This document shows, in pieces, positions 8,926-17,559 of a stretch of 46,535 nucleotides of DNA. The first letter of the stretch is position 1. Every line of letters begins with the position of its first letter. Location: positions 1-46,535 of the forward strand of contig JAHYIS010000016.1 of assembly GCA_019429385.1 (NCBI GenBank), given 5' to 3'. The position numbers were made by a program, and so were the translations under genes. Under the pieces are notes generated by a model. The model was not told the DNA's origin. It did no database searches and saw only the letters and a program-made list of their open reading frames with translations. The stretch is from ANME-2 cluster archaeon (GTDB lineage Archaea; Halobacteriota; Methanosarcinia; Methanosarcinales; Methanocomedenaceae).

Positions 8926-8976
8926 AATAAGTACTTATAGTCGTTTAAACTACTTATATTTTTTGAATAGTATGAC

Positions 8977-10548
8977 TTAAAGGTATACCATCTTCGCATC
9001 AATTATACCTTTTACACCACGGATCTCATCCAGGATATTCTCATTGACCTCAGAATCTACATTGAGCACCATAATAGCCGTACCGCCTGCCTTGATGCGC
9101 CCAACCTGCATACCCGCAATGTTGATGTCATGCTTACCCAACACAATACAGCACGGGCCGATAATATTAGGGTGGTCCTCATGCAAAGCTACCACCATGT
9201 GTCCAGAGGGCAACACATCTATACTGTATTCGTTTATCTGCACTATCCTGGGATTCGTGCCAACCATAGTTCCCGCTACCGTCTTCACAGTACCGTTGTT
9301 GGTAAGACGAAGCACCACCAGGTTGGAATAACTCTCAGATGTTTTGGACTTTGACTCCACAACTTTGATCTTACGCTCCCTGGCAATTACCGGCGCGTTA
9401 ATATAATTCACTGATGACCCCATGGCAAATTCAAGCACTCCCTTCAGGGCAGCTACGGTCAAAGGCCCGGTATTCCTGTCAGCGATCTCGCCGCTATATG
9501 ATAGCTCGATGCGCTCGTATTTATTTTCCATCAACTGCGCAGCCAGTCTTCCGATCTTCTCTGCCAGTGGCAGGTATGGCTGAAGGACTTTCATTACCTC
9601 CTGTTTCACATATGGCATATTGATAGCGTTCTGGACAGGGAGCCCTTTACTATAATTTATGATCTGCTCTGCCACATCCACTGCTACGTTAACCTGTGCC
9701 TCCTCGGTGGAAGCGCCCAGATGCGGCGTGACTATGATCTTGTCCTGCTCAAGCAGAGGTGACCCGAGAGGAGGTTCGTTGACAAATACATCAATTGCAG
9801 CACCTGCGACCTTACCGCTGGCAACGGCCTCGGCCAGAGCTTCCTCGTTGATGATACCGCCACGGGCACAGTTTATGACACGGAGGCCGGGTTTAGCCTT
9901 ATCTAACTGTTTCTTGTCGATGAGGTTCTTTGTATCTTTGGTAAGTGGCGTGTGTACAGTGATATAGTCTGAATTTTGTACAATATCATCTACCGTGGTA
10001 AGCGTAACACCCAGTTCCCCTGCCCGTTCCTCGCTGATGAACGGGTCGAAAGCCAGTATCTTCATTTCCATACCCTGGGCTCGTTTGGCTACCTCAGCAC
10101 CTATCCGCCCCAATCCAACGACTCCCAGTGTCTTGCCCCTTACCTCAACACCGGTGAATGACTTGCGGTCCCATTTGCCTGATTTGAGGGATTGGTTTGC
10201 CTGCGGGATGTTCCGTGAAAGTGACATCATCATGGCAATGGTATGCTCGGCAGCCGATATCATGTTACCTTCGGGAGCATTTACCACAATAATACCATGC
10301 TGGGTGGCGGCTTCAACATCAATATTATCTACACCCACACCGGCACGCCCGATTATCTTCAGGTTCGCAGCCGCCTCGATCACGTCAGCTGTCACCTGGG
10401 TCTGGCTCCTGACAACCAGGGCATCATACTCGCCGATACAGCTTTTCAGTTCATCAGGGCTCATTCCTGTCTTAATATCAACTTCAACTTCCTTTTTCAA
10501 TATTTCAATACCCTTGTCAGAAAGGGAATCACTAATCAGAACTTTCAT
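8977..10548 (-). CDS. serA: D-3-phosphoglycerate dehydrogenase
   Basis: A 523-residue enzyme oxidising 3-phosphoglycerate with NAD as the first step of serine synthesis. The catalytic domain has the NAD-binding [16 protein letters not shown], the signature [23 protein letters not shown] in two halves, and catalytic His in VTPHLGAST. The C-terminal third is the ASB insertion followed by an ACT domain ([19 protein letters not shown]), which usually binds serine for feedback control. Length equals the archaeal long form. GGAGGA precedes the ATG by six bases. It heads a minus-strand run away from argJ; the 84-base gap to argJ may carry its own promoter. Confidence 0.97.
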   Translation of the reverse strand: MKVLISDSLSDKGIEILKKEVEVDIKTGMSPDELKSCIGEYDALVVRSQTQVTADVIEAAANLKIIGRAGVGVDNIDVEAATQHGIIVVNAPEGNMISAAEHTIAMMMSLSRNIPQANQSLKSGKWDRKSFTGVEVRGKTLGVVGLGRIGAEVAKRAQGMEMKILAFDPFISEERAGELGVTLTTVDDIVQNSDYITVHTPLTKDTKNLIDKKQLDKAKPGLRVINCARGGIINEEALAEAVASGKVAGAAIDVFVNEPPLGSPLLEQDKIIVTPHLGASTEEAQVNVAVDVAEQIINYSKGLPVQNAINMPYVKQEVMKVLQPYLPLAEKIGRLAAQLMENKYERIELSYSGEIADRNTGPLTVAALKGVLEFAMGSSVNYINAPVIARERKIKVVESKSKTSESYSNLVVLRLTNNGTVKTVAGTMVGTNPRIVQINEYSIDVLPSGHMVVALHEDHPNIIGPCCIVLGKHDINIAGMQVGRIKAGGTAIMVLNVDSEVNENILDEIRGVKGIIDAKMVYL

Positions 10549-10632
10549 CGATTGTCCTCCATTGTCTATCTTGAATCTGGAGTGTTAATATTACTCTTAG
10601 CACTTCATTGTTTCGTTAGGAACATTTACCGT

Positions 10633-11802
10633 TCATGTAGTGTATTCGGCATTGATACGCACATAATCGTAGGACAGGTCACATCCCCAGGCCTTAGCAC
10701 TCTCACTTCCTAACCCCAGGTCAACATTAATTATTACTTCTTCGGAATTCATGATCTCCTTAAGAATCCCGGATATCACTTCCATGACCTTACCCCCGTG
10801 TACCAGCTCAACCGAAATGTTCTGGCCTGCAAATGCCAGGCTGATAAGGTCAGGTTCCACCTGTGCACCTGAATATCCTACTGCTGCCACCACCCGGCCC
10901 CAATTTGGGTCACATCCGAATATCGCCGATTTCACCAGGGGTGAACGAACAATGGCCTTTGCAGCCCGTACCGCATCACTATGACTGGCAGCCCCCTTTA
11001 CCCTGGATTCGATGAGCCTGGTAGCACCTTCACCGTCCCTCGCTATCATCCTGGCAAGAGTTATACATACGTTATCAAGTCCGGCCTGGAACTTGTCAGG
11101 GTCAGGTGTACCCGACTGTCCGGTAGCAGTTATCAATGTCATGTCATTGGTGCTGGTATCGCCATCCACCACCACCATATTGAAACTTTTATCCACAGCA
11201 GATTGCAGACACTTCTTTAATGTTGCCGGATCCATAATAGCATCAGTATAAATAAACGCCAGCATGGTACCCATATTCGGTTCAATCATGCCACTCCCTT
11301 TGGCAATGCCCCCGATATGTATACCGTCGGAAAGCTCCACAGCCACTTCTTTTCTGAAAGTGTCAGTGGTCATGATGGCCCTTGCAGATTGCTCACTACC
11401 CTCATAACTATTGGTCAGGCCTTTTTCAACCTGGTTCAACTGGGAAAGTATAATGTCCATATCAAGCCTGTGGCCAATAATACCTGTGGACGCAACACCT
11501 ACACTCTTTTCATCAATACCCAGTTTCTCAGCAGCCAGTGCAGCCATTGACCTGGCATCCTTAATACCGTCCAAACCTGTGAAAGCATTGGCATTACCGC
11601 TGTTCACAATAACAGCAGACAGCTTGCCATCTTCAAGATGCTGCCTTGTCACAATAAGAGGCGCGGCAATAATGCGGTTTCGGGTGAATACCCCTGCTGC
11701 ATTGCCCTTAGCACTGATCAAGGCAAGACCGTACTTGCCCTGCTTTACACCCCAGGCACTGACACCCTTAACAGCACAGATTCCGCCTTCTATCTCGTTC
11801 AT
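10633..11802 (-). CDS. argJ: Bifunctional ornithine acetyltransferase / N-acetylglutamate synthase
   Basis: A 389-residue ArgJ, which moves the acetyl group from N-acetylornithine to glutamate in the arginine pathway and, in the bifunctional form, also uses acetyl-CoA. The protein autocleaves before the conserved Thr in KGSGMIEPNMGTMLAF, giving alpha and beta chains; that motif is intact. SGNANAFTG and CDPNWGRV are further family signatures. Whether it is mono- or bifunctional cannot be decided here. It forms a close run with the CBS protein and argC upstream, with gaps of 16 and 6 bases. Confidence 0.96.
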   Translation of the reverse strand: MNEIEGGICAVKGVSAWGVKQGKYGLALISAKGNAAGVFTRNRIIAAPLIVTRQHLEDGKLSAVIVNSGNANAFTGLDGIKDARSMAALAAEKLGIDEKSVGVASTGIIGHRLDMDIILSQLNQVEKGLTNSYEGSEQSARAIMTTDTFRKEVAVELSDGIHIGGIAKGSGMIEPNMGTMLAFIYTDAIMDPATLKKCLQSAVDKSFNMVVVDGDTSTNDMTLITATGQSGTPDPDKFQAGLDNVCITLARMIARDGEGATRLIESRVKGAASHSDAVRAAKAIVRSPLVKSAIFGCDPNWGRVVAAVGYSGAQVEPDLISLAFAGQNISVELVHGGKVMEVISGILKEIMNSEEVIINVDLGLGSESAKAWGCDLSYDYVRINAEYTT

Positions 11803-11818
11803 CGAGTTTCACCTCCGA

Positions 11819-12295
11819 TCAGGCAGACAGTGCCATACCAGAGATTATATCCTGGCGTGTTACGATACCTACAAGTTTGCCCTTGTCCAGTACTGGCATC
11901 CGGTTGATGTTATGTTTGACCATCCTGGATGCCACTGTTTCAAGACTATCGGAAACATCTGCAGTCACGACCGGACTGCTCATCACATCGGACAATCTCC
12001 TGGAACCGACATCCTCAAGGGAACGTTTTGCTTCTTCCCAGCTGATGAGTTCCCGCAGGGGCACCTCGATAACTTCAAAAGGACTTGGCAGCCATAACTG
12101 GCTGGATTTTTCAGGTACCTGAAGTAGCTTCAGTATATCGCTTCCAGTGACCATACCCACTACCCTGCCATCTTTTACCACAGGGATACCACTTATCTTA
12201 TGTTCCCGAAGCAGTAGCGCAGCATGTTTGACCATGTCATCCGGGCTGCATATTATTACATTTGTTGTCATTATCTCTTTTATCAGCATGTTCAT
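11819..12295 (-). CDS. CBS-domain pair protein
   Basis: A 158-residue protein made almost only of two CBS domains, residues about 8-60 (IMTTNVIICSPDDMVKHAAL, HKISGIPVVKDGRVVGMVTG) and about 95-155 (VMSSPVVTADVSDSLETVA, INRMPVLDKGKLVGIVTRQD). Such pairs bind adenine nucleotides or SAM and regulate partners; no catalytic domain is present. It sits between argC and argJ with almost no spacing, so an arginine-pathway or energy-sensing role is possible but inferred. Confidence 0.92.
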   Translation of the reverse strand: MNMLIKEIMTTNVIICSPDDMVKHAALLLREHKISGIPVVKDGRVVGMVTGSDILKLLQVPEKSSQLWLPSPFEVIEVPLRELISWEEAKRSLEDVGSRRLSDVMSSPVVTADVSDSLETVASRMVKHNINRMPVLDKGKLVGIVTRQDIISGMALSA

Positions 12296-12301
12296 TACTT
12301 C

Positions 12302-13312
12302 CTACGGAAAAATTGCCGGATTCCACAATCCTGAGGTCTCATCAAGCCCGAACATAAGGTTCATGTTCTGGACTGCCTGCCCCGATGCCCCTTTAACCAG
12401 GTTGTCGATGGCAGATACCACGACCAGCCGCTGCCCGTCAGCATCCATCTCAAATCCGATATCACAGAAATTAGAACCACGAACATGCCCCAGCATGGGA
12501 ATGCCATCCAGGAGCCTGACAAATGGTTTGCCAGCATAGAACTGACGGTAGATATCAGCCACCTGTGCAGCTTCGGTCCTTGTTTTCAGGAACAGGTGCG
12601 CAGTGGTCAGGATACCCCTGACAGACGGGATGACGTGGGGTGTGAAACTGACCTTGATGTTACTGTCAAGGCGCCCCAGTTCCTGCCTCATTTCAGCACC
12701 ATGGCGGTGTGTGGTTAGTTTATATGCCTGTATGTTCTCGGCCATGTTAGGATAATGTGAAACAGGGCTTGGCTCTACACCAGCTCCTGAGATGCCGCTT
12801 TTGGAATCAAATACCACACGTTCTATCAATCCGGCCGCGGCCATTGGTGCGGCTGCCAGCGTGGCTCCGGTCGGGTAGCATCCTGGATTAGCTACAAATG
12901 AGGCATCATGCACCTCGGGATGGAGTTCAACCAGCCCGAAGACAGCATCGAGCGGTGCCCTGTGCCTGAGTCCGTACACCTGCTCAAAAACACTGGCAGG
13001 CAGCCGGTAATCTGCACTGAGGTCTATCACTTTAGTCCCTGACTCCAACAGGTCCGGCACAATATCCATGGCGCTGCCGTGGGGTACTGCAGTGAACACG
13101 ACATCGCACTGACCTGCAACGTCACCAGCATCAAGGTTCTGGAACTTCAGGTCTGTAAAACCCTTAAGGTGGAGGTGGGTCTGGCTTACCTGTTTACCGT
13201 CAAGGCGGCGCGATGTAGCACATACCACTTCTGCCCGGGGGTGACTTCCCAGCAGGCGCATCAGTTCGCCGCCAGTATAGCCGGATGCACCCATAATCCC
13301 TGCGCGTATCAT
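12302..13312 (-). CDS. argC: N-acetyl-gamma-glutamyl-phosphate reductase
   Basis: A 336-residue NADPH-dependent reductase making N-acetylglutamate semialdehyde in arginine synthesis. Residues 1-15 hold the nucleotide-binding GASGYTGGEL; the catalytic Cys is in NPGCYPTGATL, and HRHGAEMRQELG follows. I chose ATG at 13312 because GGAG lies seven bases ahead; a longer frame from 13333 lacks a ribosome site and adds seven unlike residues. First gene of the argC-CBS-argJ run. The start faces the divergent exonuclease gene. Confidence 0.96.
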   Translation of the reverse strand: MIRAGIMGASGYTGGELMRLLGSHPRAEVVCATSRRLDGKQVSQTHLHLKGFTDLKFQNLDAGDVAGQCDVVFTAVPHGSAMDIVPDLLESGTKVIDLSADYRLPASVFEQVYGLRHRAPLDAVFGLVELHPEVHDASFVANPGCYPTGATLAAAPMAAAGLIERVVFDSKSGISGAGVEPSPVSHYPNMAENIQAYKLTTHRHGAEMRQELGRLDSNIKVSFTPHVIPSVRGILTTAHLFLKTRTEAAQVADIYRQFYAGKPFVRLLDGIPMLGHVRGSNFCDIGFEMDADGQRLVVVSAIDNLVKGASGQAVQNMNLMFGLDETSGLWNPAIFP

Positions 13313-13350
13313 GCTTACTCCTACTATTCTCAATGATAATTAATGTTGGG

Positions 13351-13359
13351 ATATTTATA
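13351..13359 (+). promoter_or_regulatory. TATA box for the exonuclease gene, leaderless transcript likely
   Basis: ATATTTATA lies centred 27 bases before the GTG at 13382, the normal distance between an archaeal TATA box and the transcription start. No ribosome site precedes that GTG, so translation probably starts at the mRNA 5' end. Confidence 0.6.
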
Positions 13360-13381
13360 CCGGTATGCCCTATATTCAAAT

Positions 13382-14146
13382 GTGCTAACCAATAGTTATA
13401 TTCACATTCCCCGCATCGGCGCTTCCACCGAGAAAAAGATATGGAGCAGTGGGATACGTTCATGGGATGAATTTTGCGAAAACCACCATCGAACAGGCAT
13501 GTCAAGACCAAAGATAGACCAGTTGCTTGAAGGTATTGAAGAATCCAGGCAGCGGCTTGAAGTTTCTGACCATATCTATTTTGCCAATACCCTGCCATCA
13601 AAGGAACACTGGCGGGGATACCGGCATTTCAAGAAAGATACATTATTCCTGGATATTGAAACTACCGGGCTGTCCATGGACCGTGATGAAATTACCATGA
13701 TCGGGGTGTACGGTGGTGGCGAGAGCCGGGTATATATAAACGGAATCGACCTGGATGAGTTTCCGCAGGTACTTGAAGGCTGCAAGACCATTGTTACGTT
13801 CAATGGCGCACGGTTCGACCTGCCATTCATCTCCCGGTATTTTCCGGAAATATGCTTTGACCAGTTGCACATTGACCTTATGTACCCTTTGCGCAGGATA
13901 GGTTTGTCAGGGGGCCTCAAGCACATTGAGACCCTGCTGGGCCTTGCAAGAAGCACCGAGACAACAGGTCTTACAGGATTTGATGCCGTACGATTGTGGC
14001 ACCGGTACAGGCGGGGTGACCAGGGCGCACTGGACACCCTGATAAAGTACAATCTGGAAGATATTTCTCATCTCGAGACAATAATTGACCTGACGTATGA
14101 ACAGATGATGCAAAATGCGTATGAGCAAGACCAGGCGGATAAATAG
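13382..14146 (+). CDS. DEDD-type 3'-5' exonuclease, ribonuclease H-like (YprB-like)
   Basis: A 254-residue protein of the RNase H-like exonuclease group often annotated ribonuclease H-like domain-containing. The N-terminal region (HIPRIGASTEKKIW) resembles the helix-hairpin segment of this family. The nuclease core has the metal-binding acidic residues in FLDIETTG, FNGARFDLPF, and the last Asp in KYNLEDI, the DEDD order. Substrate is unknown. An ATG at 13343 gives 13 more residues but lies upstream of the TATA box at 13351, so the GTG start is preferred. It is divergent from argC. Confidence 0.88.
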   Translation: MLTNSYIHIPRIGASTEKKIWSSGIRSWDEFCENHHRTGMSRPKIDQLLEGIEESRQRLEVSDHIYFANTLPSKEHWRGYRHFKKDTLFLDIETTGLSMDRDEITMIGVYGGGESRVYINGIDLDEFPQVLEGCKTIVTFNGARFDLPFISRYFPEICFDQLHIDLMYPLRRIGLSGGLKHIETLLGLARSTETTGLTGFDAVRLWHRYRRGDQGALDTLIKYNLEDISHLETIIDLTYEQMMQNAYEQDQADK

Positions 14147-14221
14147 CTTTATATATTATAACCGTAATTTATATAATAACAAACAGTAAATTTAAAAAAA
14201 CATTTAGCAGGGGATGCAAAA

Positions 14222-14326
14222 ATGGACGTTTTTTGGACAATATATACTACATTAGATGAGATAGGAAGAAGAAAACTTATAAAGAGATTAATGGTCAGAC
14301 CACTTAAGAACGACAATATCGATTAA
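14222..14326 (+). CDS. Small ORF, 34 residues
   Basis: Encodes MDVFWTIYTTLDEIGRRKLI and then a basic tail ending NDNID. GGGGAT lies about eight bases before the ATG, and A/T-rich TATA-like sequence (TTTATATA near 14150-14176) lies upstream. No family is recognised. It could be a real small protein or a leader peptide for the downstream ligase, because alternative hairpins follow it. Confidence 0.45.
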   Translation: MDVFWTIYTTLDEIGRRKLIKRLMVRPLKNDNID

Positions 14327-14337
14327 GTTAACGGACA

Positions 14338-14388
14338 GACAGGTAGCCTGTGTGAAAACCACAGGTTTTAATCTGCAGGCCACCTATC
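14338..14388 (+). promoter_or_regulatory. Two mutually exclusive hairpins before the CoA-pathway ligase
   Basis: Hairpin one pairs CCTGTG (14347-14352) with CACAGG (14360-14365) around a seven-base loop. Hairpin two pairs AGGTAGCCTG (14341-14350) with CAGGCCACCT (14376-14385) with one mismatch. They share 14347-14350 and cannot form together. They lie between the mini-ORF and the start at 14399. No long T run follows. Confidence 0.4.
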
Positions 14389-14398
14389 TTTAGTCTTA

Positions 14399-15148
14399 AT
14401 GACCGATATTCCGCAAGACCATCCCAGATACCTCTCTTTGATGACAAGGCATCGTATAGTCAGCGGAGTGGATAAAGGCATTACCAGTCAGGAGGGACTG
14501 ATTGCACAGGGTAGGGGCGAGGCTTTTGATTACCTTATCGGTGAGGAAACACTACCTTTTGCCCGTGCTGCCGAATATGCTGCCTCGGCCATGATACTTT
14601 TAGCCGGGAGGCGGATTATTTCAGTGAACGGCAATGCTGCAGCGCTGGTCCCTGCCGAACTGGTGCGACTATCAGAACTAACTGGCTCCCCCCTGGAAGT
14701 GAACCTGTTCTACAGGACCGAGGAGAGGGTATTGAAGATTATCAAGCACCTGCAGGCTCACGGAGCAGGACAGGTGCTGGGGGCCAATCCTGATGCTTCC
14801 ATTCCCGGCCTGGCATCACAAAGGAGCAAAGTTTGCCACGACGGGATCTATTCGGCAGATGTAGTGTTCGTCCCGCTGGAAGATGGTGACCGGTGCGAGG
14901 CTTTGGTGAGAATGGGAAAACAGGTCATTGCCGTGGACCTGAACCCCCTGTCAAGAACAGCACAACAGGCCACGATATCTATTGTTGACAACGTTGTCAG
15001 GGCAGTACCAAACATGATTGAAATGGTCCGGGAATTGAAGGACATGGATACATGGTATCTGCAGGATATCGTACGGTATTTCAATAATAAAAAAGGGCTT
15101 GCTGATGCCATGGATTCAATTTCCAGGCATTTGAGCGGGATGCAGTAA
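14399..15148 (+). CDS. 4-phosphopantoate--beta-alanine ligase (archaeal CoA synthesis)
   Basis: A 249-residue member of the archaeal phosphopantothenate synthetase family (former DUF137), which joins 4-phosphopantoate and beta-alanine using ATP. It replaces bacterial pantothenate synthetase and kinase. Family signatures visible are HPRYLSLMTRHRIVSGV at the N-terminus, INGNAAAL-like SVNGNAAALV, GANPDASIPGL, and the nucleotide-contacting VDLNPLSRTAQ. Length is typical. The only ribosome-site candidate is weak, so the hairpins upstream may matter for expression. It converges with the JAMM protease gene across a short tandem repeat. Confidence 0.92.
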   Translation: MTDIPQDHPRYLSLMTRHRIVSGVDKGITSQEGLIAQGRGEAFDYLIGEETLPFARAAEYAASAMILLAGRRIISVNGNAAALVPAELVRLSELTGSPLEVNLFYRTEERVLKIIKHLQAHGAGQVLGANPDASIPGLASQRSKVCHDGIYSADVVFVPLEDGDRCEALVRMGKQVIAVDLNPLSRTAQQATISIVDNVVRAVPNMIEMVRELKDMDTWYLQDIVRYFNNKKGLADAMDSISRHLSGMQ

Positions 15149-15233
15149 CTTCAACCACTTCAACTAACTTTCTCTGACTTCAAATGACTTCGACTGATTC
15201 CAACTGACTTCAGCTTATTTCAATTACCTCAAC
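15148..15233. repeat. Degenerate tandem repeat, about 10-base units
   Basis: About eight imperfect copies of ACTTCAACTG-like units fill the space between the converging ligase and JAMM genes and include the last codons of the JAMM gene. Units vary from nine to eleven bases. Confidence 0.7.
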
Positions 15234-15611
15234 CGGTTTAATACCGCCGTCCCATTCAAATCCATGTATCCCGTCAATACCGACAATGACCCAGAGGGTC
15301 TGGTAATTCTCCATACTTTCCCTGTCCCAGGCTGAAGGACTTGCTTTTGAATGAGGGTGGGTGTGGTACACCCCGACAATTTCCATCCCCTCCTCCTCTG
15401 CCCGGTTCCAGGCGTCATAATGTTCCCTGGGATCCAGTTCAAAACTCCTGTCCGAGGGTCTGGAGTTCTTAATTGGCACAACAATCTCGACTATGATACT
15501 GCTTTGTTCTTTCCTGCCAATCAGTATACCACACGCCTCATGAGGGGCATGGAGGGCCAATTCATCATCAAGCAGCCTGAAATGGTCGTTCCTGAACTGC
15601 ACGTCAGTCAT
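15210..15611 (-). CDS. JAMM/MPN domain metalloprotease
   Basis: A 133-residue single-domain JAB1/MPN protein. The zinc site is complete: an upstream Glu in HEACGILIG and the motif HTHPHSKASPSAWD (H-x-H, then S and D). Archaeal members of this size remove small ubiquitin-like modifiers (SAMPs) from proteins; that substrate is from family knowledge. The frame is open to 15710, but ATG 15611 gives the correct domain length and follows the radical SAM stop by 13 bases. The upstream extension overlaps that gene and is not family-like. Confidence 0.88.
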   Translation of the reverse strand: MTDVQFRNDHFRLLDDELALHAPHEACGILIGRKEQSSIIVEIVVPIKNSRPSDRSFELDPREHYDAWNRAEEEGMEIVGVYHTHPHSKASPSAWDRESMENYQTLWVIVGIDGIHGFEWDGGIKPVEVIEIS

Positions 15612-15624
15612 AGTACCAGCCGGC

Positions 15625-16602
15625 TTACATGTCGATATGGGGATTGATGTCGCAACCAGTACAGGGCAGGCACATTGTCTGGGACACATCAGCGCGCAGG
15701 CCGTGTTCATCCAGTATATGGCGCAATATTTTTGTCAGTTTTAATAACCGTGAGGCTGTAGGGCGCTGTACATCGATCTCCCCCTCACGCAACGGATGCA
15801 TGCCTCCGGCCCTGACAATAGGCACCACACCCATTGAAGCCAGTTCTTCCAGCCCCGCTTCCACGATCTGGTCGTTTTCACCCAGACCGACTATGAAATT
15901 AGAATATACCCGGTTCCTGCCAAACATGCTGACCGCTTCTTTGAGACTATCCTTGATAAAGTCCAGGTCCATGCCAGGGCAAACCCGGTCGAATATCTCC
16001 CTGTCCATGGTCTCAACATTATATTTTACCTCGACAGCTCCGGCTTCCTTTAGCAACCGTGTTGAATCTGCTGTCGGGTAGACCGACACACCAATAGGCA
16101 CATGATATTTTACGAGAGCCCTGACCGCTTCAACAGCACGGTCAACCTCGTTCTCGGGAGTATCAGCAATACCAGAAGTAATTGAGATAGCATGCAGGTT
16201 CCCGCTTTTGCTGGCTTCATCTACCATACCCACTATCTTGTCCAGGCTTTTAATATCGCCGGCCAATTTAGGTACCGGACAGTATTTGCAGTCAAATACA
16301 CACCGTTCACTGATAGTGATATATGCCTGTCCTGGACAGTGGATAAGTTCCACTTCCAGCTGTCCCCGCACCAGTTCCTTGCCACCTTTAATTATCACTA
16401 TATCGCCATTATCCTCTACAGCCCTTAATGGAGACCCATCATCAACAGATAACCTGACCCTGTGCCCGTCCCAGGTAAAGAAAAAGGCAGTGTTGCCTGC
16501 TCCAGGCCCTGCGGTAGGAACAGTGATATTGCCCAGCAATGCCCTGTCGATATCAACAGCACCCACAGCCAGAAGTTCGGCTTTTATTTCTGCATCTGTC
16601 AT
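15625..16602 (-). CDS. Radical SAM protein, function unknown
   Basis: A 325-residue protein with the radical-SAM cluster motif CVFDCKYC (C-x3-C-x2-C) near residue 108 and an N-terminal beta domain before it. A second cysteine group, CLPCTGC near the C-terminus, could hold an auxiliary iron-sulfur cluster. The core includes GVSVYPT and a VKYNVETMD strand typical of the TIM barrel. It resembles the BioB/lipoyl-synthase-like methanogen proteins but I cannot name a substrate. ATG at 16602 follows GAGGA by 12 bases. Likely one unit with the JAMM gene. Confidence 0.85.
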   Translation of the reverse strand: MTDAEIKAELLAVGAVDIDRALLGNITVPTAGPGAGNTAFFFTWDGHRVRLSVDDGSPLRAVEDNGDIVIIKGGKELVRGQLEVELIHCPGQAYITISERCVFDCKYCPVPKLAGDIKSLDKIVGMVDEASKSGNLHAISITSGIADTPENEVDRAVEAVRALVKYHVPIGVSVYPTADSTRLLKEAGAVEVKYNVETMDREIFDRVCPGMDLDFIKDSLKEAVSMFGRNRVYSNFIVGLGENDQIVEAGLEELASMGVVPIVRAGGMHPLREGEIDVQRPTASRLLKLTKILRHILDEHGLRADVSQTMCLPCTGCDINPHIDM

Positions 16603-16707
16603 AAACAAAACATTCCTCGTTGACTCTAATATTTGATATTTGATAAACCTATTTAGTGATGACCCCTGAAATCTGATTCGTCAAATGTCGATATTGCATT
16701 CGTTATG

Positions 16708-16715
16708 TTTATATT
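16708..16715 (+). promoter_or_regulatory. TATA box of the regulator gene
   Basis: TTTATATT is centred about 29 bases upstream of the ATG at 16740, so the transcript is nearly leaderless. No ribosome site is seen. Confidence 0.6.
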
Positions 16716-16739
16716 GAGTGCAGATAAATTAGACATAGA

Positions 16740-17474
16740 ATGATAGGGGATAAGCACGAGGCAGACATTAAGAACCGTCTCGCTGAGAAAATGGCAGGTG
16801 AAATAACCCTGTCTGAGAAACCTGGCGAGGTAATGAAAAAATGGCGCGTGAATTTTGACGTGGCCCAGTCGGACCTATCGAGCCACCTTGAAGTATCCCC
16901 TTCGGTTATAAGCGATTATGAAAGCGGGCGAAGAAAATCCCCTGGTACGGTCATTGTAAGCAAGATAGTCAATGCTTTGCTTGAGATTGACAGACAGCGA
17001 GGTAGTAAGAAAATACATGCCTATGAGAGCATGGTATCAGTGAGTTATGATCCAAATATCATCTATGATATTCATGAATATACCACTCCCATGTCCCTTG
17101 ATGAGTTATCGACCCTCATAGATGCCAGATTTATTTACCGACCCATTTCAGAAAGTGAAAAACAGATATACGGATACACCATCATCGACAGTCTGAAAGC
17201 TATCCTCGATATGCCCTTCTATGAATTTCAAAAACTGTATGGCTGGAGTACTGAACGGGCATTGATCTTTACGGGCATCTCAACTGGCAGGTCACCGATG
17301 GTCGCAATAAGGGTCACCAATCTCAAACCCAGGGTAATCGTTCTTCATGGTCTTGACGGGAACGAAGTGGACCCGGTGGCAAAGAAAATCGCCCAGGCCG
17401 AGAACATTCCTTTAATGTCGACAAATATGTCAATTGAATCGATAATAAAAGCACTTCAGGAACGCAAGGTGTGA
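16740..17474 (+). CDS. HTH (XRE-type) transcriptional regulator with C-terminal ligand-type domain
   Basis: A 244-residue protein. Residues about 30-90 form a helix-turn-helix of the Cro/XRE type (VAQSDLSSHLEVSPSVISDY). The C-terminal half, with FTGISTGRSPMVAIRVTNLK and VIVLHGLDGNEVD, resembles the archaeal regulators next to the mevalonate operon; the ligand is unknown. It lies 85 bases upstream of HMG-CoA synthase in the same direction, a recurring archaeal arrangement, so control of isoprenoid lipid synthesis is a reasonable inference. Confidence 0.85.
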   Translation: MIGDKHEADIKNRLAEKMAGEITLSEKPGEVMKKWRVNFDVAQSDLSSHLEVSPSVISDYESGRRKSPGTVIVSKIVNALLEIDRQRGSKKIHAYESMVSVSYDPNIIYDIHEYTTPMSLDELSTLIDARFIYRPISESEKQIYGYTIIDSLKAILDMPFYEFQKLYGWSTERALIFTGISTGRSPMVAIRVTNLKPRVIVLHGLDGNEVDPVAKKIAQAENIPLMSTNMSIESIIKALQERKV

Positions 17475-17559
17475 CCACAATAGATTTATTTGTTAATTAT
17501 TATCATCTTAGTAATATTAATAAATCAGTAATAAAATTCCGGATAAAAAGGTGTACCAT

